Source: Flavobacterium tagetis (GTDB lineage Bacteria > Bacteroidota > Bacteroidia > Flavobacteriales > Flavobacteriaceae). Taken from it: DNA of 64,000 bases. The notes beneath the pieces were generated by a model. The model was not told the origin of the DNA and searched no databases. It saw nothing but the letters and a program-made list of their open reading frames with translations. A program made the position numbers and the translations under genes. The DNA is taken from contig NZ_JAERSF010000005.1 in assembly GCF_016735615.1 (NCBI RefSeq), positions 186,001 to 250,000 on the forward strand, in the 5' to 3' direction. This document shows positions 51,228-60,128 of the stretch, one piece after another; positions within the stretch are counted from its first letter, which is position 1; every line of letters starts with the position of its first letter.

Positions 51228-51308
51228 GCCACAGATTAAAAGGATTTTCACAGATTTTCTTTTAAAAAACAAAAAAAAGAAATCTTATTAATCCTTTTAA
51301 TCTGTGGC
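51228..51308. repeat. Inverted repeat, GCCACAGATTAAAAGGATT family
   Basis: Perfect 19-bp arms (51228-51246 and 51290-51308) beginning GCCACAGATT, with an A-rich centre. It lies between the HAD and YigZ genes. Confidence 0.8.
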
Positions 51309-51332
51309 AAAAAAAACTATAAAGCTTAGCAT

Positions 51333-51965
51333 TTGGAAATTAACGACACTTATCAAACTATTGCAACTGCATCTGAAGAAATACTGTTTAAAGAAAAAGG
51401 CAGTAAATTCTTTGGCTATGCATTTCCAATAGATCATGAAGATGAAGTAAAACCCATAATTGAAGAACTTAAAAAAAAGCATCCGCATGCGGTGCATTAT
51501 TGTTATGCTTATCAATTAGGAGTTGGAAACAAAATCTCTTATCGTACCAATGATGACGGCGAACCAAGCAACACGGCAGGAGCACCAATCTACGGACAGA
51601 TACAATCTTTTGGCGTAACGAACGTTCTAATTGTAGTGGTTCGTATTTTTGGAGGGGTAAAATTAGGCGTTGGCGGTTTAATTGCTGCTTACAGAACAAC
51701 TGCTCAACAAACTTTAGAAATTTGCGAAATCGTTGAAAAGACAATTGATGTCGAATTTTTAATTTCGTTTGATTACAAAAACATGAATAAAGTCATGCGA
51801 GTGATCAAAGAAAAAAAATTAGAAATAGTGTCTCAGGAAATGGAAATGGATGAAGCTTCTGGACTGCCAATTGGTAAAATTGTAACAAAAACGAGAAAAA
51901 AAAATGCTGAAACAGTATTCAGCATTTTTGATTTAATGTTCGAAATTGATATTAAAATTATATAA
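51333..51965 (+). CDS. YigZ/IMPACT-family protein
   Basis: 210 aa: N-terminal Impact domain (about 15-125) with FKEKGSKFFGYAFPI and the signature RTNDDGEPSNTAGAPIYGQI (about 70-89), and a C-terminal DUF1949 domain. The start is TTG (MEINDTYQTIA). The eukaryotic homologue acts on translation control; the bacterial role is unknown. Convergent with the thioesterase gene, 24 bases apart. Confidence 0.88.
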   Translation: MEINDTYQTIATASEEILFKEKGSKFFGYAFPIDHEDEVKPIIEELKKKHPHAVHYCYAYQLGVGNKISYRTNDDGEPSNTAGAPIYGQIQSFGVTNVLIVVVRIFGGVKLGVGGLIAAYRTTAQQTLEICEIVEKTIDVEFLISFDYKNMNKVMRVIKEKKLEIVSQEMEMDEASGLPIGKIVTKTRKKNAETVFSIFDLMFEIDIKII

Positions 51966-51989
51966 TTTAACATCAAAAAGAGGGTTGTT

Positions 51990-52403
51990 TTAACAATTTT
52001 CATCAAGTGATTTGAATATGTCTAAAATGTATTCTGGAGGAGCTGTTGGACGACCCGTTTTTAACGCAACAAATACTAAAATAAACGTCGCAGTTGTTAA
52101 TAACTCATTTGTTTCATTATAGATTGCGCAGTCAAATTCGATCTTCACAGAAGAGTGACTTTTGAATGTCGTATGAATTGTCAAAAGTTCGTCATAGCGC
52201 GCCGATTTTTTGTAGTTAATATTCATGTTGACAATTGGAAGACCAATACCGCTTTCTTCCATGCTTTTATACGAAACCCCTTTATTTCTAAGCCATTCCA
52301 CGCGTCCAATCTCAAAATAAGGAACATAATTTCCGTGATAAACAACTCCCATTTGGTCAGTTTCTGAGTAACGAACTCGTACTTGAGTCTGGTGATTTTT
52401 CAT
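51990..52403 (-). CDS. Acyl-CoA thioesterase, YbgC/4HBT family
   Basis: 137 aa hotdog-fold enzyme that cleaves acyl-CoA thioesters. Motif YSETDQMGVVYHGNYVPYFEIGR (about 10-33) holds the catalytic Asp in the D-x-M-G pattern. Cytosolic. Single gene divergent from dnaA. Confidence 0.92.
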   Translation of the reverse strand: MKNHQTQVRVRYSETDQMGVVYHGNYVPYFEIGRVEWLRNKGVSYKSMEESGIGLPIVNMNINYKKSARYDELLTIHTTFKSHSSVKIEFDCAIYNETNELLTTATFILVFVALKTGRPTAPPEYILDIFKSLDENC

Positions 52404-52590
52404 TTATAAAATATTAAAAAAATTCGAATTTAAAAAGCCACATTACAACTTTTTTTTATAAAATTAGATACCAAAATATTTTTTTTTACAGAAATTTGTT
52501 CACATATTTGTTATCCCGAAATACGGAATAAAATTGCTCCTCTTTTATTAGGAGAATCTTTATAACAATAATAAAAATTTATCTGAATCT

Positions 52591-54018
52591 ATGACTAAAA
52601 CTGCTCAATCGGTATGGGAAAACTGTTTGTCCTTTATAAAGGATAATATTCAAGACCAAGCATATAAAACTTGGTTCGAACCAATCAAATCAGTTGAGCT
52701 AACCGATAACGCATTATACATTCAGGTTCCGAGTAAATTTTTCTACGAATGGCTCGAAGAGCATTACGTAAAATTATTGAAAGTTGCGCTTACCAAAGAA
52801 CTGGGAAAAAACGCAAAGTTACTCTATAAAATTAAAATGGAGAACACTTATGGCAATAAACAGCCGTTTACCGAGCAGTTGCCAAGTGCCAACAGAGTGC
52901 CAATGAAACCGCAAGAGGTTGACGCTCCGTTTAAAAACTTAAATCCTGAACTAAAAAATCCGTTTGTAATTCCTGGAATCAGAAATTTAAAAATTGAGTC
53001 TCAGTTAAATCCGAACTACAGTTTTGACAATTTCTTGGAGGGAGATTCAAATAGATTGGCTCGTTCTGCAGGTATGGCTGTTGCCAACAAACCAGGAGGA
53101 ACTTCATTTAATCCCTTATTGATTTTTGGAGGAGTTGGTTTAGGAAAAACACACTTAGCACATGCTATAGGTGTAGAAGTAAAAGATAAATATCCAGAAA
53201 AGACCGTTTTATATATTTCTGCTGAGATTTTCACGCAACAATACATTGATTCTGTTAAAAAGAATAATCGTAATGACTTTATTCACTTTTATCAGTTAAT
53301 CGATGTTTTGATTATTGATGACGTTCAGTTCTTATCTGGAAAATCAGGAACGCAAGACGTATTCTTCCATATTTTCAATTATTTACACCAAAACGGAAAA
53401 CAAGTAATCTTAACTTCTGATAAAGCTCCTGTTGATATGCAGGATATCGAACAAAGATTATTGTCTCGTTTCAAATGGGGATTATCTGCAGAATTGCATC
53501 AGCCTGACTACGAAACTCGTATCTCAATCTTAAAAAACATTTTATACCGTGATGGTGTAGAAATGCCAGAAGATATTTTAGAATATGTTGCTCGAAACAT
53601 TAAATCTAACGTTAGAGAACTTGAAGGCGCCATTATTTCGCTAATTGCTCAATCTTCTTTCAACAAAAAAGAAGTTACGATTGAGTTAGCTAAAAGCGTT
53701 GTAGAGAAATTTGTTAAAAACGTAAAGAGAGAAATCTCTATCGATTATATCCAAAAAATTGTTTCAGACTATTTCCAATTAGATATTGAAACACTTCAAT
53801 CTAAAACCAGAAAGAGGCACGTTGTGCAAGCAAGACAATTAGCTATGTTCTTTGCTAAAAAATTCACTAAAGCTTCTTTGGCTAATATTGGTTCGCAAAT
53901 TGGAGATCGTGATCACGCAACTGTTCTTCACGCTTGTAAAACAGTCGATAATTTAGTTTCTACAGACAAACAATTTAAAAAGTTTGTTGAAGACATCAAT
54001 AAAAAACTAACGCTTTAA
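52591..54018 (+). CDS. dnaA: Chromosomal replication initiator DnaA
   Basis: 475 aa: domain I (1-85), linker, AAA+ domain III with Walker A GGVGLGKTHLAHA (about 178-190) and Walker B VLIIDDVQFL, and the DNA-binding domain IV with RDHATVLHACKTV (about 446-458). The 187-base upstream gap holds a small hairpin (CTCCT/AGGAG near 52532-52550) but no cluster of TTATCCACA boxes. It is followed by the LMW phosphatase gene 8 bases downstream. Confidence 0.97.
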   Translation: MTKTAQSVWENCLSFIKDNIQDQAYKTWFEPIKSVELTDNALYIQVPSKFFYEWLEEHYVKLLKVALTKELGKNAKLLYKIKMENTYGNKQPFTEQLPSANRVPMKPQEVDAPFKNLNPELKNPFVIPGIRNLKIESQLNPNYSFDNFLEGDSNRLARSAGMAVANKPGGTSFNPLLIFGGVGLGKTHLAHAIGVEVKDKYPEKTVLYISAEIFTQQYIDSVKKNNRNDFIHFYQLIDVLIIDDVQFLSGKSGTQDVFFHIFNYLHQNGKQVILTSDKAPVDMQDIEQRLLSRFKWGLSAELHQPDYETRISILKNILYRDGVEMPEDILEYVARNIKSNVRELEGAIISLIAQSSFNKKEVTIELAKSVVEKFVKNVKREISIDYIQKIVSDYFQLDIETLQSKTRKRHVVQARQLAMFFAKKFTKASLANIGSQIGDRDHATVLHACKTVDNLVSTDKQFKKFVEDINKKLTL

Positions 54019-54026
54019 TACGCGCC

Positions 54027-54494
54027 ATGCCTATAAAAATCTTAATGGTTTGCTTAGGGAATATTTGCAGATCTCCTTTAGCAGAAGGAATTTTAGCCTC
54101 TAAGCTTCCTGAAGACAAATTCTTGGTAGATTCTGCAGGAACAGGTTCTTGGCATGTTGGTCATTGCCCTGACAAACGATCAATTGAAGTTGCTAAAAAA
54201 TACGGAATCAACATCGGCGCACAAAAAGGCAGACAAATAAAAGTCTCTGATTTTGATGAATTCGATTATATTTATGTAATGGATAATTCAAATTTTCGTG
54301 ATGTTGTTCATTTAGCCAAAACTCCAGAACATAAAAGTAAAGTCCGTTTAATTTTAAACGATTTATTCCCAGACGAAAACGTAGACGTTCCTGACCCTTA
54401 TTATGGTTCTGCCAACGGTTTTGAAAATGTTTACCAAATGTTGGACGAAGTGACTGATTTAATTGCAGATCAGCTTCTTAAAAAACACTCCTAA
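54027..54494 (+). CDS. Low molecular weight protein-tyrosine phosphatase
   Basis: 155 aa with the P-loop VCLGNICRSP (about 8-17: C-x4-C-R-S) and the general acid loop VPDPYYG (about 128-134). Removes phosphate from tyrosine. 8 bases after dnaA, same strand, so probably co-transcribed. Start is the ATG just before PIKILMVCLGN. Confidence 0.94.
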   Translation: MPIKILMVCLGNICRSPLAEGILASKLPEDKFLVDSAGTGSWHVGHCPDKRSIEVAKKYGINIGAQKGRQIKVSDFDEFDYIYVMDNSNFRDVVHLAKTPEHKSKVRLILNDLFPDENVDVPDPYYGSANGFENVYQMLDEVTDLIADQLLKKHS

Positions 54495-54554
54495 TTCGAT
54501 TCAATTGTTTCTAAAAAAGAGATGATTGAATTTTTTAATTTTAAACAAAAACAC

Positions 54555-55268
54555 ATGAAATCTTTCGGAAAATTATATCTAATTCCAACAACAATGGGCG
54601 AAAGCGATCCGATGGATGTTTTACCTCAAACCGTTAGAAGAACGATAGAAGTTATCGACCATTATATTGTTGAAAATGACAAAACTGCCAGAAAATCTAT
54701 AAAAGCAGTTTATCCAGAAAAAAAACAATCAGAATTGGTTCTTTTCACTTTAAACAAAAGAACCGAAACCAGCGAACACAATGATTTCATTAAACCTTTA
54801 TTAGAAGGAAAAAATATGGGATTAATGAGTGAAGCTGGTTGCCCGGGCGTTGCAGATCCAGGTGCCGCGATTGTAAAATTAGCGCATGAGAAAGGAATCC
54901 AGGTTGTGCCTTTAGTTGGCCCTTCTTCTATCCTACTAGCTATGATGGCTTCTGGAATGAATGGTCAGAGCTTTACTTTCAACGGATATTTGCCAATTGA
55001 TAAAGACGAGAAAAAATCGGCAATTCGTCATTTTGAGAAATTATCTTATGATAAAAATCAATCGCAACTATTCATTGAAACTCCGTACAGAAATAATAAA
55101 CTGATTGAAGATCTTCTACAGATTTTAAGTCCTGCAACACATCTTTGCATTGCAGCAGATATTACTTTGCCAACAGAATTCATCAAAACTATGAAAGTTG
55201 CGGATTGGAAAAAACTGAAAATCGACATTGATAAACGTCCTGCGATTTTTATTATTCATAAAATGTAG
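54555..55268 (+). CDS. RsmI-like tetrapyrrole-methylase-fold SAM methyltransferase
   Basis: 237 aa from the second in-frame Met (MKSFGKLYLIPTTMG); the longer start at 54522 adds an unrelated MIEFFNFKQKH. GLMSEAGCPGVADPGAAIV and VPLVGPSSILLAMMASG are the two SAM-binding signatures of the RsmI (16S rRNA C1402 2'-O) branch. In flavobacteria this member is shorter than E. coli RsmI (286), so the target is left open. 60 bases after the phosphatase gene. Confidence 0.85.
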   Translation: MKSFGKLYLIPTTMGESDPMDVLPQTVRRTIEVIDHYIVENDKTARKSIKAVYPEKKQSELVLFTLNKRTETSEHNDFIKPLLEGKNMGLMSEAGCPGVADPGAAIVKLAHEKGIQVVPLVGPSSILLAMMASGMNGQSFTFNGYLPIDKDEKKSAIRHFEKLSYDKNQSQLFIETPYRNNKLIEDLLQILSPATHLCIAADITLPTEFIKTMKVADWKKLKIDIDKRPAIFIIHKM

Positions 55269-55320
55269 ATCTTAAAGCTTTTGCTTTCATTCATAAGTTT
55301 TTCCCTAACCAAACTTTATC

Positions 55321-56448
55321 ATGAGTAAACTCCCAAACGTAACCACAAGCATTTTTACGGTAATGTCAAAAATGGCAGTCGAATACAATGCGATAAATCT
55401 TTCTCAGGGATTTCCAAATTTTCCCGTTGACGAAAGATTAACTGATATTGTTTCAAGATTAGCGAAAGAAAATGTGCATCAATATACACCAATGGCAGGC
55501 TATCCGCCGTTGATGAATAAAATTGCTCAACTCACTAAAAGCTCTTATAACAGAACTATCAATCCTGAATCAGAACTTTTGGTTACGGCTGGAGCCACTC
55601 AAGGAATTTTTACCACTATTTTGGCTTTAGTAAAAGAAAATGACGAAGTAATCATTCTGGATCCGAGTTATGATTCTTATGAATCTCCAGTTTTACTCTG
55701 TAAAGCGAAACCTGTTCGAGTAGCGCTGAATGACGATTACACACCAAATTGGGAAAGAATTGAAAAAGAATGTTCTGCAAAAACCAGAATGATGATTATC
55801 AATAATCCGCACAATCCGACGGGGAAAATTCTAACTGAAAATGATTTTGTTCAGGTAAAAAGCCTTCTTGAAAAATATCCAGACATTATCATTTTATCTG
55901 ATGAAGTCTACGAATACATTACTTTCGAAGAAAAACATATTTCTGCACATACAAAAGATTTCCTTTTAGATCGTTGTGTGATGGTTTCTTCTTTCGGGAA
56001 ATCATTTCATATAACAGGATGGAAACTTGGTTATACCATTGCGCCAGAACATTTAATGAAAGAAATCAAAAAAGTGCATCAGTTTTTGGTCTTCAGTGTA
56101 AACAGCATTTCTCAGTTTGCAATTAGCGAATATCTTGATGTTGTTGACGTTAATCTTCTTGGAAAATTCTATCAAGAAAAACGAGATTATTTTCAGAAAC
56201 TGCTTCAAAATAGCCGTTTTGAATTAAAACCTTGCGAAGGAACTTATTTTCAAGTCGCTTCTTATGCTAATATTTCAAATGAAGATGATGTTACTTTTTG
56301 CAAAAATCTAATTATTGACCATGGTGTTGCAGCAATACCTATTTCAACTTTTTACTCCGATCATAAAGATCAGAAATTAATTCGCTTTTGTTTCGCCAAA
56401 GACGACTTCACACTTGAATCTGCAGCAAAAAAATTATGTGATATATAA
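55321..56448 (+). CDS. Methionine aminotransferase-like PLP enzyme (class I)
   Basis: 375 aa, KAT/YbdL-type: NNPHNPTGKIL (about 160-170), SDEVYEYI, and the PLP lysine in SSFGKSFHITGWKLGY (about 222-237). YbdL transaminates methionine and aromatic amino acids in the last step of methionine salvage; kynurenine aminotransferase activity is also possible. Cytosolic. Follows the methylase gene by 52 bases. Confidence 0.92.
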   Translation: MSKLPNVTTSIFTVMSKMAVEYNAINLSQGFPNFPVDERLTDIVSRLAKENVHQYTPMAGYPPLMNKIAQLTKSSYNRTINPESELLVTAGATQGIFTTILALVKENDEVIILDPSYDSYESPVLLCKAKPVRVALNDDYTPNWERIEKECSAKTRMMIINNPHNPTGKILTENDFVQVKSLLEKYPDIIILSDEVYEYITFEEKHISAHTKDFLLDRCVMVSSFGKSFHITGWKLGYTIAPEHLMKEIKKVHQFLVFSVNSISQFAISEYLDVVDVNLLGKFYQEKRDYFQKLLQNSRFELKPCEGTYFQVASYANISNEDDVTFCKNLIIDHGVAAIPISTFYSDHKDQKLIRFCFAKDDFTLESAAKKLCDI

Positions 56449-56528
56449 AATTTATTGAAATTTTATAACATTATTATGCGTGCATCCTATTTTATTTAAC
56501 TATTATTGTAAAAAAAAAAAAGAAAAGT

Positions 56529-57410
56529 ATGAGCTACACAGATAAAATGTTACGTGATGATGCTTTACAAGGCAAAGTCATTGTCGTTACAGGCGGCGGA
56601 AGCGGTTTAGGCAAAGCTATGACCAAATATTTTCTCGAATTAGGAGCTCAAGTAGCGATAACTTCTAGAGATTTAGAAAAGTTAAAAACTACAGCTGCCG
56701 AACTGGAAAGCCAAACTGGAGGTAAATGTCTTCCTCTTCAATGTGACGTTCGCCATTACGAAGAAGTCGAAAATATGCTTCAAGAAACTTTAAAAGTTTT
56801 TGGTAAAGTGGATGTTCTTTTAAATAATGCGGCAGGAAATTTTATTTCGCCAACAGAAAGATTATCTGCAAATGCATTTGATACTGTGATAGATATCGTA
56901 CTTAAAGGTTCTAAAAACTGTACGTTAGCTTTTGGAAAACACTGGATCGATACAAAACAAACTTCGGCAACGATTTTAAATATAGTAACAACTTACGCTT
57001 GGACAGGATCGGCTTACGTTGTTCCTAGCGCTACAGCAAAAGCTGGAGTTCTGGCCATGACAAGAAGTCTTGCTGTAGAATGGGCAAAATACGGAATTCG
57101 TTCTAATGCAATTGCTCCTGGACCATTCCCTACAAAAGGTGCTTGGGATAGATTATTACCTGGAGATCTTTCTGAAAAATTTGATATGGCTAAAAAAGTG
57201 CCATTAAAGAGAGTTGGAGATCACCAAGAACTAGCAAATCTTGCTGCCTATTTAGTTTCTGATTTTTCATCTTATATCAACGGAGATGTAATCACAATTG
57301 ATGGTGGCGAATGGCTAAAAGGTGCTGGACAGTTCAATTTATTAGAAGCAATTCCAGAAGAACTTTGGGATCAGCTTGAAATGATGATTAAGGCAAAAAA
57401 GAATAAATAA
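56529..57410 (+). CDS. 2,4-dienoyl-CoA reductase-like SDR
   Basis: 293 aa, NADP-binding TGGGSGLGKAMTKYF (21-35) and NNAAGNF. In place of the usual YxxxK the site reads VVPSATAKAGV, the form known from mitochondrial 2,4-dienoyl-CoA reductase (DECR1), where the catalytic Tyr moves elsewhere. This argues for beta-oxidation of unsaturated fatty acids. Ends EMMIKAKKNK. Monocistronic with a terminator behind it. Confidence 0.92.
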   Translation: MSYTDKMLRDDALQGKVIVVTGGGSGLGKAMTKYFLELGAQVAITSRDLEKLKTTAAELESQTGGKCLPLQCDVRHYEEVENMLQETLKVFGKVDVLLNNAAGNFISPTERLSANAFDTVIDIVLKGSKNCTLAFGKHWIDTKQTSATILNIVTTYAWTGSAYVVPSATAKAGVLAMTRSLAVEWAKYGIRSNAIAPGPFPTKGAWDRLLPGDLSEKFDMAKKVPLKRVGDHQELANLAAYLVSDFSSYINGDVITIDGGEWLKGAGQFNLLEAIPEELWDQLEMMIKAKKNK

Positions 57411-57463
57411 TTACAAGTGCTTACTAAATTCAGAATATTTTTTAAAACTATACTGATTGCACG

Positions 57464-57495
57464 AAATCCCGAAGGTTTACTTTCGGGATTTTTTT
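57464..57495 (+). terminator. Rho-independent terminator
   Basis: Stem AAATCCCGAA / TTCGGGATTT, loop GGTTTACT, then T-run. Confidence 0.9.
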
Positions 57496-57504
57496 ATGCT
57501 TTTT

Positions 57505-57590
57505 AACCATATAAGTGATATAAGTTCAATGAAGTAAAAAAATGTTTAAAAATCTGATTGCTTAAATTTACTTACATTACTTATATGGTT
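57505..57590. repeat. AACCATATAAGT inverted repeat
   Basis: Arms at 57505-57524 and 57571-57590 match as reverse complements in 18 of 20 positions; each contains an ATATAAG word. It lies before the -7 element of udk. Confidence 0.6.
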
Positions 57591-57627
57591 AAATTATTTT
57601 AAATGTTTAGCAATTCAGTTAAATTAT

Positions 57628-57635
57628 TATTTTTG
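57628..57635 (+). promoter_or_regulatory. -7 promoter element for udk
   Basis: TATTTTTG, exact TAnnTTTG, 25 bases before the ATG. Confidence 0.5.
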
Positions 57636-57660
57636 CGTAACAAATTATAACATTAAATTT

Positions 57661-58269
57661 ATGCTCATTATCGGACTTGCAGGAGGAACAGGAAGTGGAA
57701 AAACTACAGTAGTACACCAAATTATGAATGAATTACCAGACACAGAAGTTGGCGTAATTTCTCAGGATTCATACTACAAACAAACCGATAATTTATCTTT
57801 TGACGAAAGAGCATTAATTAATTTTGACCACCCACGTGCGATCGATTTTGAATTATTGGTAAAACATTTAAAGGCTTTAAAAGCGGGAGAAACAATCGAT
57901 CAGCCGGTTTATTCTTTTATCCAACACAATAGAACAGACGATACTGTTTCGACTCATCCAAGAAAAGTGATGATTGTTGAAGGAATTTTAATTTTGACAA
58001 ATCCTGAATTACGTGACATGTTCGACATTAAAATCTTTGTTCACGCAGATTCTGACGAAAGATTAATTCGTCGTTTAAAAAGAGATATTTCAGAACGCGG
58101 ACGAGATATTGATGAAGTTTTAAACCGTTATCAAACGACTTTAAAGCCTATGCATGAGCAATTTATTGAACCTTCTAAGGCTTTTGCAGACATTATCATC
58201 CCAAATGACAAATACAATACGGTAGCAATTGATGTCGTTCGTGCTGTAATTAATCAGAGAATTTCATAA
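57661..58269 (+). CDS. udk: Uridine kinase
   Basis: Phosphorylates uridine and cytidine with ATP or GTP in pyrimidine salvage. 202 aa with Walker A GLAGGTGSGKTTV (about 5-17), ISQDSYYK and FDHPRAIDFELL, all typical of Udk. The next gene, a DivIC-like protein, is on the same strand about 100 bases away. Confidence 0.95.
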   Translation: MLIIGLAGGTGSGKTTVVHQIMNELPDTEVGVISQDSYYKQTDNLSFDERALINFDHPRAIDFELLVKHLKALKAGETIDQPVYSFIQHNRTDDTVSTHPRKVMIVEGILILTNPELRDMFDIKIFVHADSDERLIRRLKRDISERGRDIDEVLNRYQTTLKPMHEQFIEPSKAFADIIIPNDKYNTVAIDVVRAVINQRIS

Positions 58270-58372
58270 TTTTTATCGTAAATTTAAACCATAAAATTAT
58301 ATGCAGCCCGGCCAAGGTCGGGTTTGTTCTCTAACAGGTCTAAAAAAAACAATTCAAAAGAAATTATCTTAT

Positions 58373-58705
58373 ATGAAATTCAAGAATCCATATAAAGACA
58401 AAAAGTGGTTTAAATATCTAGGCAATAAATATGTCTGGGTTTTACTGTTTTTTATTGTTTGGATGTTATTTTTAGACAATTACTCCTATTTTGATCATCG
58501 CTTTTTAGATGAGCAAATACATGAACTTGAGGATAATAAAAAATATTATCAGGACGAGATCAAAAAAGATCAGGAGCAGATTAAGCTGCTCAAAAATCCA
58601 GAGCAAATTGAGAAGTACGCCCGCGAAAAATATTTTATGAAAAAAGATAGTGAGGATATTTACATCATACAATTTGAAGGAGACACGATTCAAGAAAAAG
58701 AATAA
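58373..58705 (+). CDS. FtsB/DivIC-like septum formation protein
   Basis: 110 aa from the Met at 58373 (MKFKNPYKDKKWFKYLG): short cytosolic end, one helix in the membrane (about 22-39), and a coiled coil (about 46-85, rich in Lys/Glu/Gln), then NPEQIEKYAREKYFMKK, the DivIC/FtsB end. The longer frame to 58301 runs through a hairpin-like CCCGGCCAAGGTCGGG stretch and does not look coding. Divisome scaffold with FtsL/FtsQ. 14 bases before mutA. Confidence 0.88.
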   Translation: MKFKNPYKDKKWFKYLGNKYVWVLLFFIVWMLFLDNYSYFDHRFLDEQIHELEDNKKYYQDEIKKDQEQIKLLKNPEQIEKYAREKYFMKKDSEDIYIIQFEGDTIQEKE

Positions 58706-58719
58706 TCAAACAAAATACA

Positions 58720-60084
58720 ATGGCCACTAACCTATTCGACGATTTTAATCCGATTTCATCCAAACAATGGAAACAAAAAATTCAGTTTGAATTAGATGGA
58801 GCCGATTACAATCAAACTGTTATTTGGAATTCGCCAGAAGATATTCAGGTAAAACCTTTTTATCATATCGATGAGTTTACAAAAGCAGCAAATGTAAATA
58901 CTCAAGCCTCAGATTTTAAAATCTGCCAAAATATCTTTGTTTTCGATATAGAAAAATCTATCGAACGCGCTTTAAACACCTTAGAAAGAGGTGCAGAAAG
59001 TCTTCGTTTTACAATTGAAAATGATAAAATTGACGTTCAAAAACTATTGGAAAATCTTCCTTTAGAAAACAAAACTGTTTACTTTAATTTCAATTTCATC
59101 TCAATCGATTTCGTTAAAAAATTAGACACTATTTCGATTCAGAAAAAAGCTAATTTTTACTGCAATTTTGACCCAATCGGACAATTGGCAAGAGAAGGAA
59201 ATTGGTTTACCACTTCGGAGAAAAATAATTTCGAAACCTTACATATACTTTTTAAGGACACAACTAATTTAAATCTGCTGAGTGTAGATTTGGGTTTGTA
59301 TCAAAATTCAGGCGCCAATATTACGCAACAGATTGCCTATAGTTTAGCACATGCGAATGAATATTTAAATCGTTTCTCTGGTACAGCAAAATCTATCGTT
59401 TTTCAAGTTTCTGTTGGAACTAATTATTTTTTCGAAATTGCTAAACTTCGCGCACTTCGAATGCTTTTTGATTTAATTGCTACAGAATACGATTCAAAAA
59501 TCGAATGTCATATATTGGCAACGCCAACAAAACGTAATAAAACTATATACGATTATAATGTCAATATGCTTCGTACCACAACTGAATGTATGTCGGCAAT
59601 TTTGGGTGGTGCAGATGCAATTGCCAATTTGCCTTACGATGCATTATACCACAAAGACAATGAATTTGGAGATCGAATTTCGAGAAACCAGCTTTTAATT
59701 TTAAAGCACGAAAGTTATTTTGACAAAGTCGATAATCCAGCAGACGGAAGTTATTATATCGAAAGCTTAACGATGCAATTGGCAGAAAAAAGTTTGAATT
59801 TATTTAAAGAAATTGAAGCCAACGGAGGTTTTCTAAAACTTCTAAATGAAGGCTCAATCAAAAAGAAAATTCAGGAAAGCGCTAATAAAGAACAGGAATT
59901 ATTCGATTCTAAAAAAGAAATTCTTTTGGGCACAAATAAATATCCTAATAAAGAGGATAGAATGAAACATGATTTAGAGCTGTTTCCCTTTGTAAAAATT
60001 AAACCTAGAAAAACATTAATTACGCCAATTATCGAAAAGAGATTAGCTGAGAAAATGGAGCAGGAAAGACTGGAATTAGAATAA
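58720..60084 (+). CDS. mutA: Methylmalonyl-CoA mutase small subunit
   Basis: Non-catalytic partner of MutB. 454 aa with TIM-barrel likeness to MutB (KIQFELDGADYNQTVIWNSPEDI, GNWFTTSEKNN, VQVSVGTNYFFEIAKLRALRML) but no C-terminal cobalamin domain, and it ends KMEQERLELE. This is shorter than the about 630 aa of actinobacterial MutA. Start ATG 14 bases after the DivIC-like gene; MutB starts 44 bases later. Confidence 0.92.
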   Translation: MATNLFDDFNPISSKQWKQKIQFELDGADYNQTVIWNSPEDIQVKPFYHIDEFTKAANVNTQASDFKICQNIFVFDIEKSIERALNTLERGAESLRFTIENDKIDVQKLLENLPLENKTVYFNFNFISIDFVKKLDTISIQKKANFYCNFDPIGQLAREGNWFTTSEKNNFETLHILFKDTTNLNLLSVDLGLYQNSGANITQQIAYSLAHANEYLNRFSGTAKSIVFQVSVGTNYFFEIAKLRALRMLFDLIATEYDSKIECHILATPTKRNKTIYDYNVNMLRTTTECMSAILGGADAIANLPYDALYHKDNEFGDRISRNQLLILKHESYFDKVDNPADGSYYIESLTMQLAEKSLNLFKEIEANGGFLKLLNEGSIKKKIQESANKEQELFDSKKEILLGTNKYPNKEDRMKHDLELFPFVKIKPRKTLITPIIEKRLAEKMEQERLELE

Positions 60085-60128
60085 TCTCAGAAAAAGTAAT
60101 TAATTACAAATTCAAACAAAGCGTCTCA

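Noticed and set aside
52404..52590. Possible oriC upstream of dnaA
   Set aside because: No cluster of TTATCCACA-type boxes and no clear unwinding element apart from general AT-richness. Only one loose 6-of-9 match (TTGTTCACA).
58301..58372. Longer N-terminus for the DivIC-like protein
   Set aside because: The extra 24 residues cross a CCCGGCC hairpin and have no family likeness; the Met at 58373 gives the normal protein.
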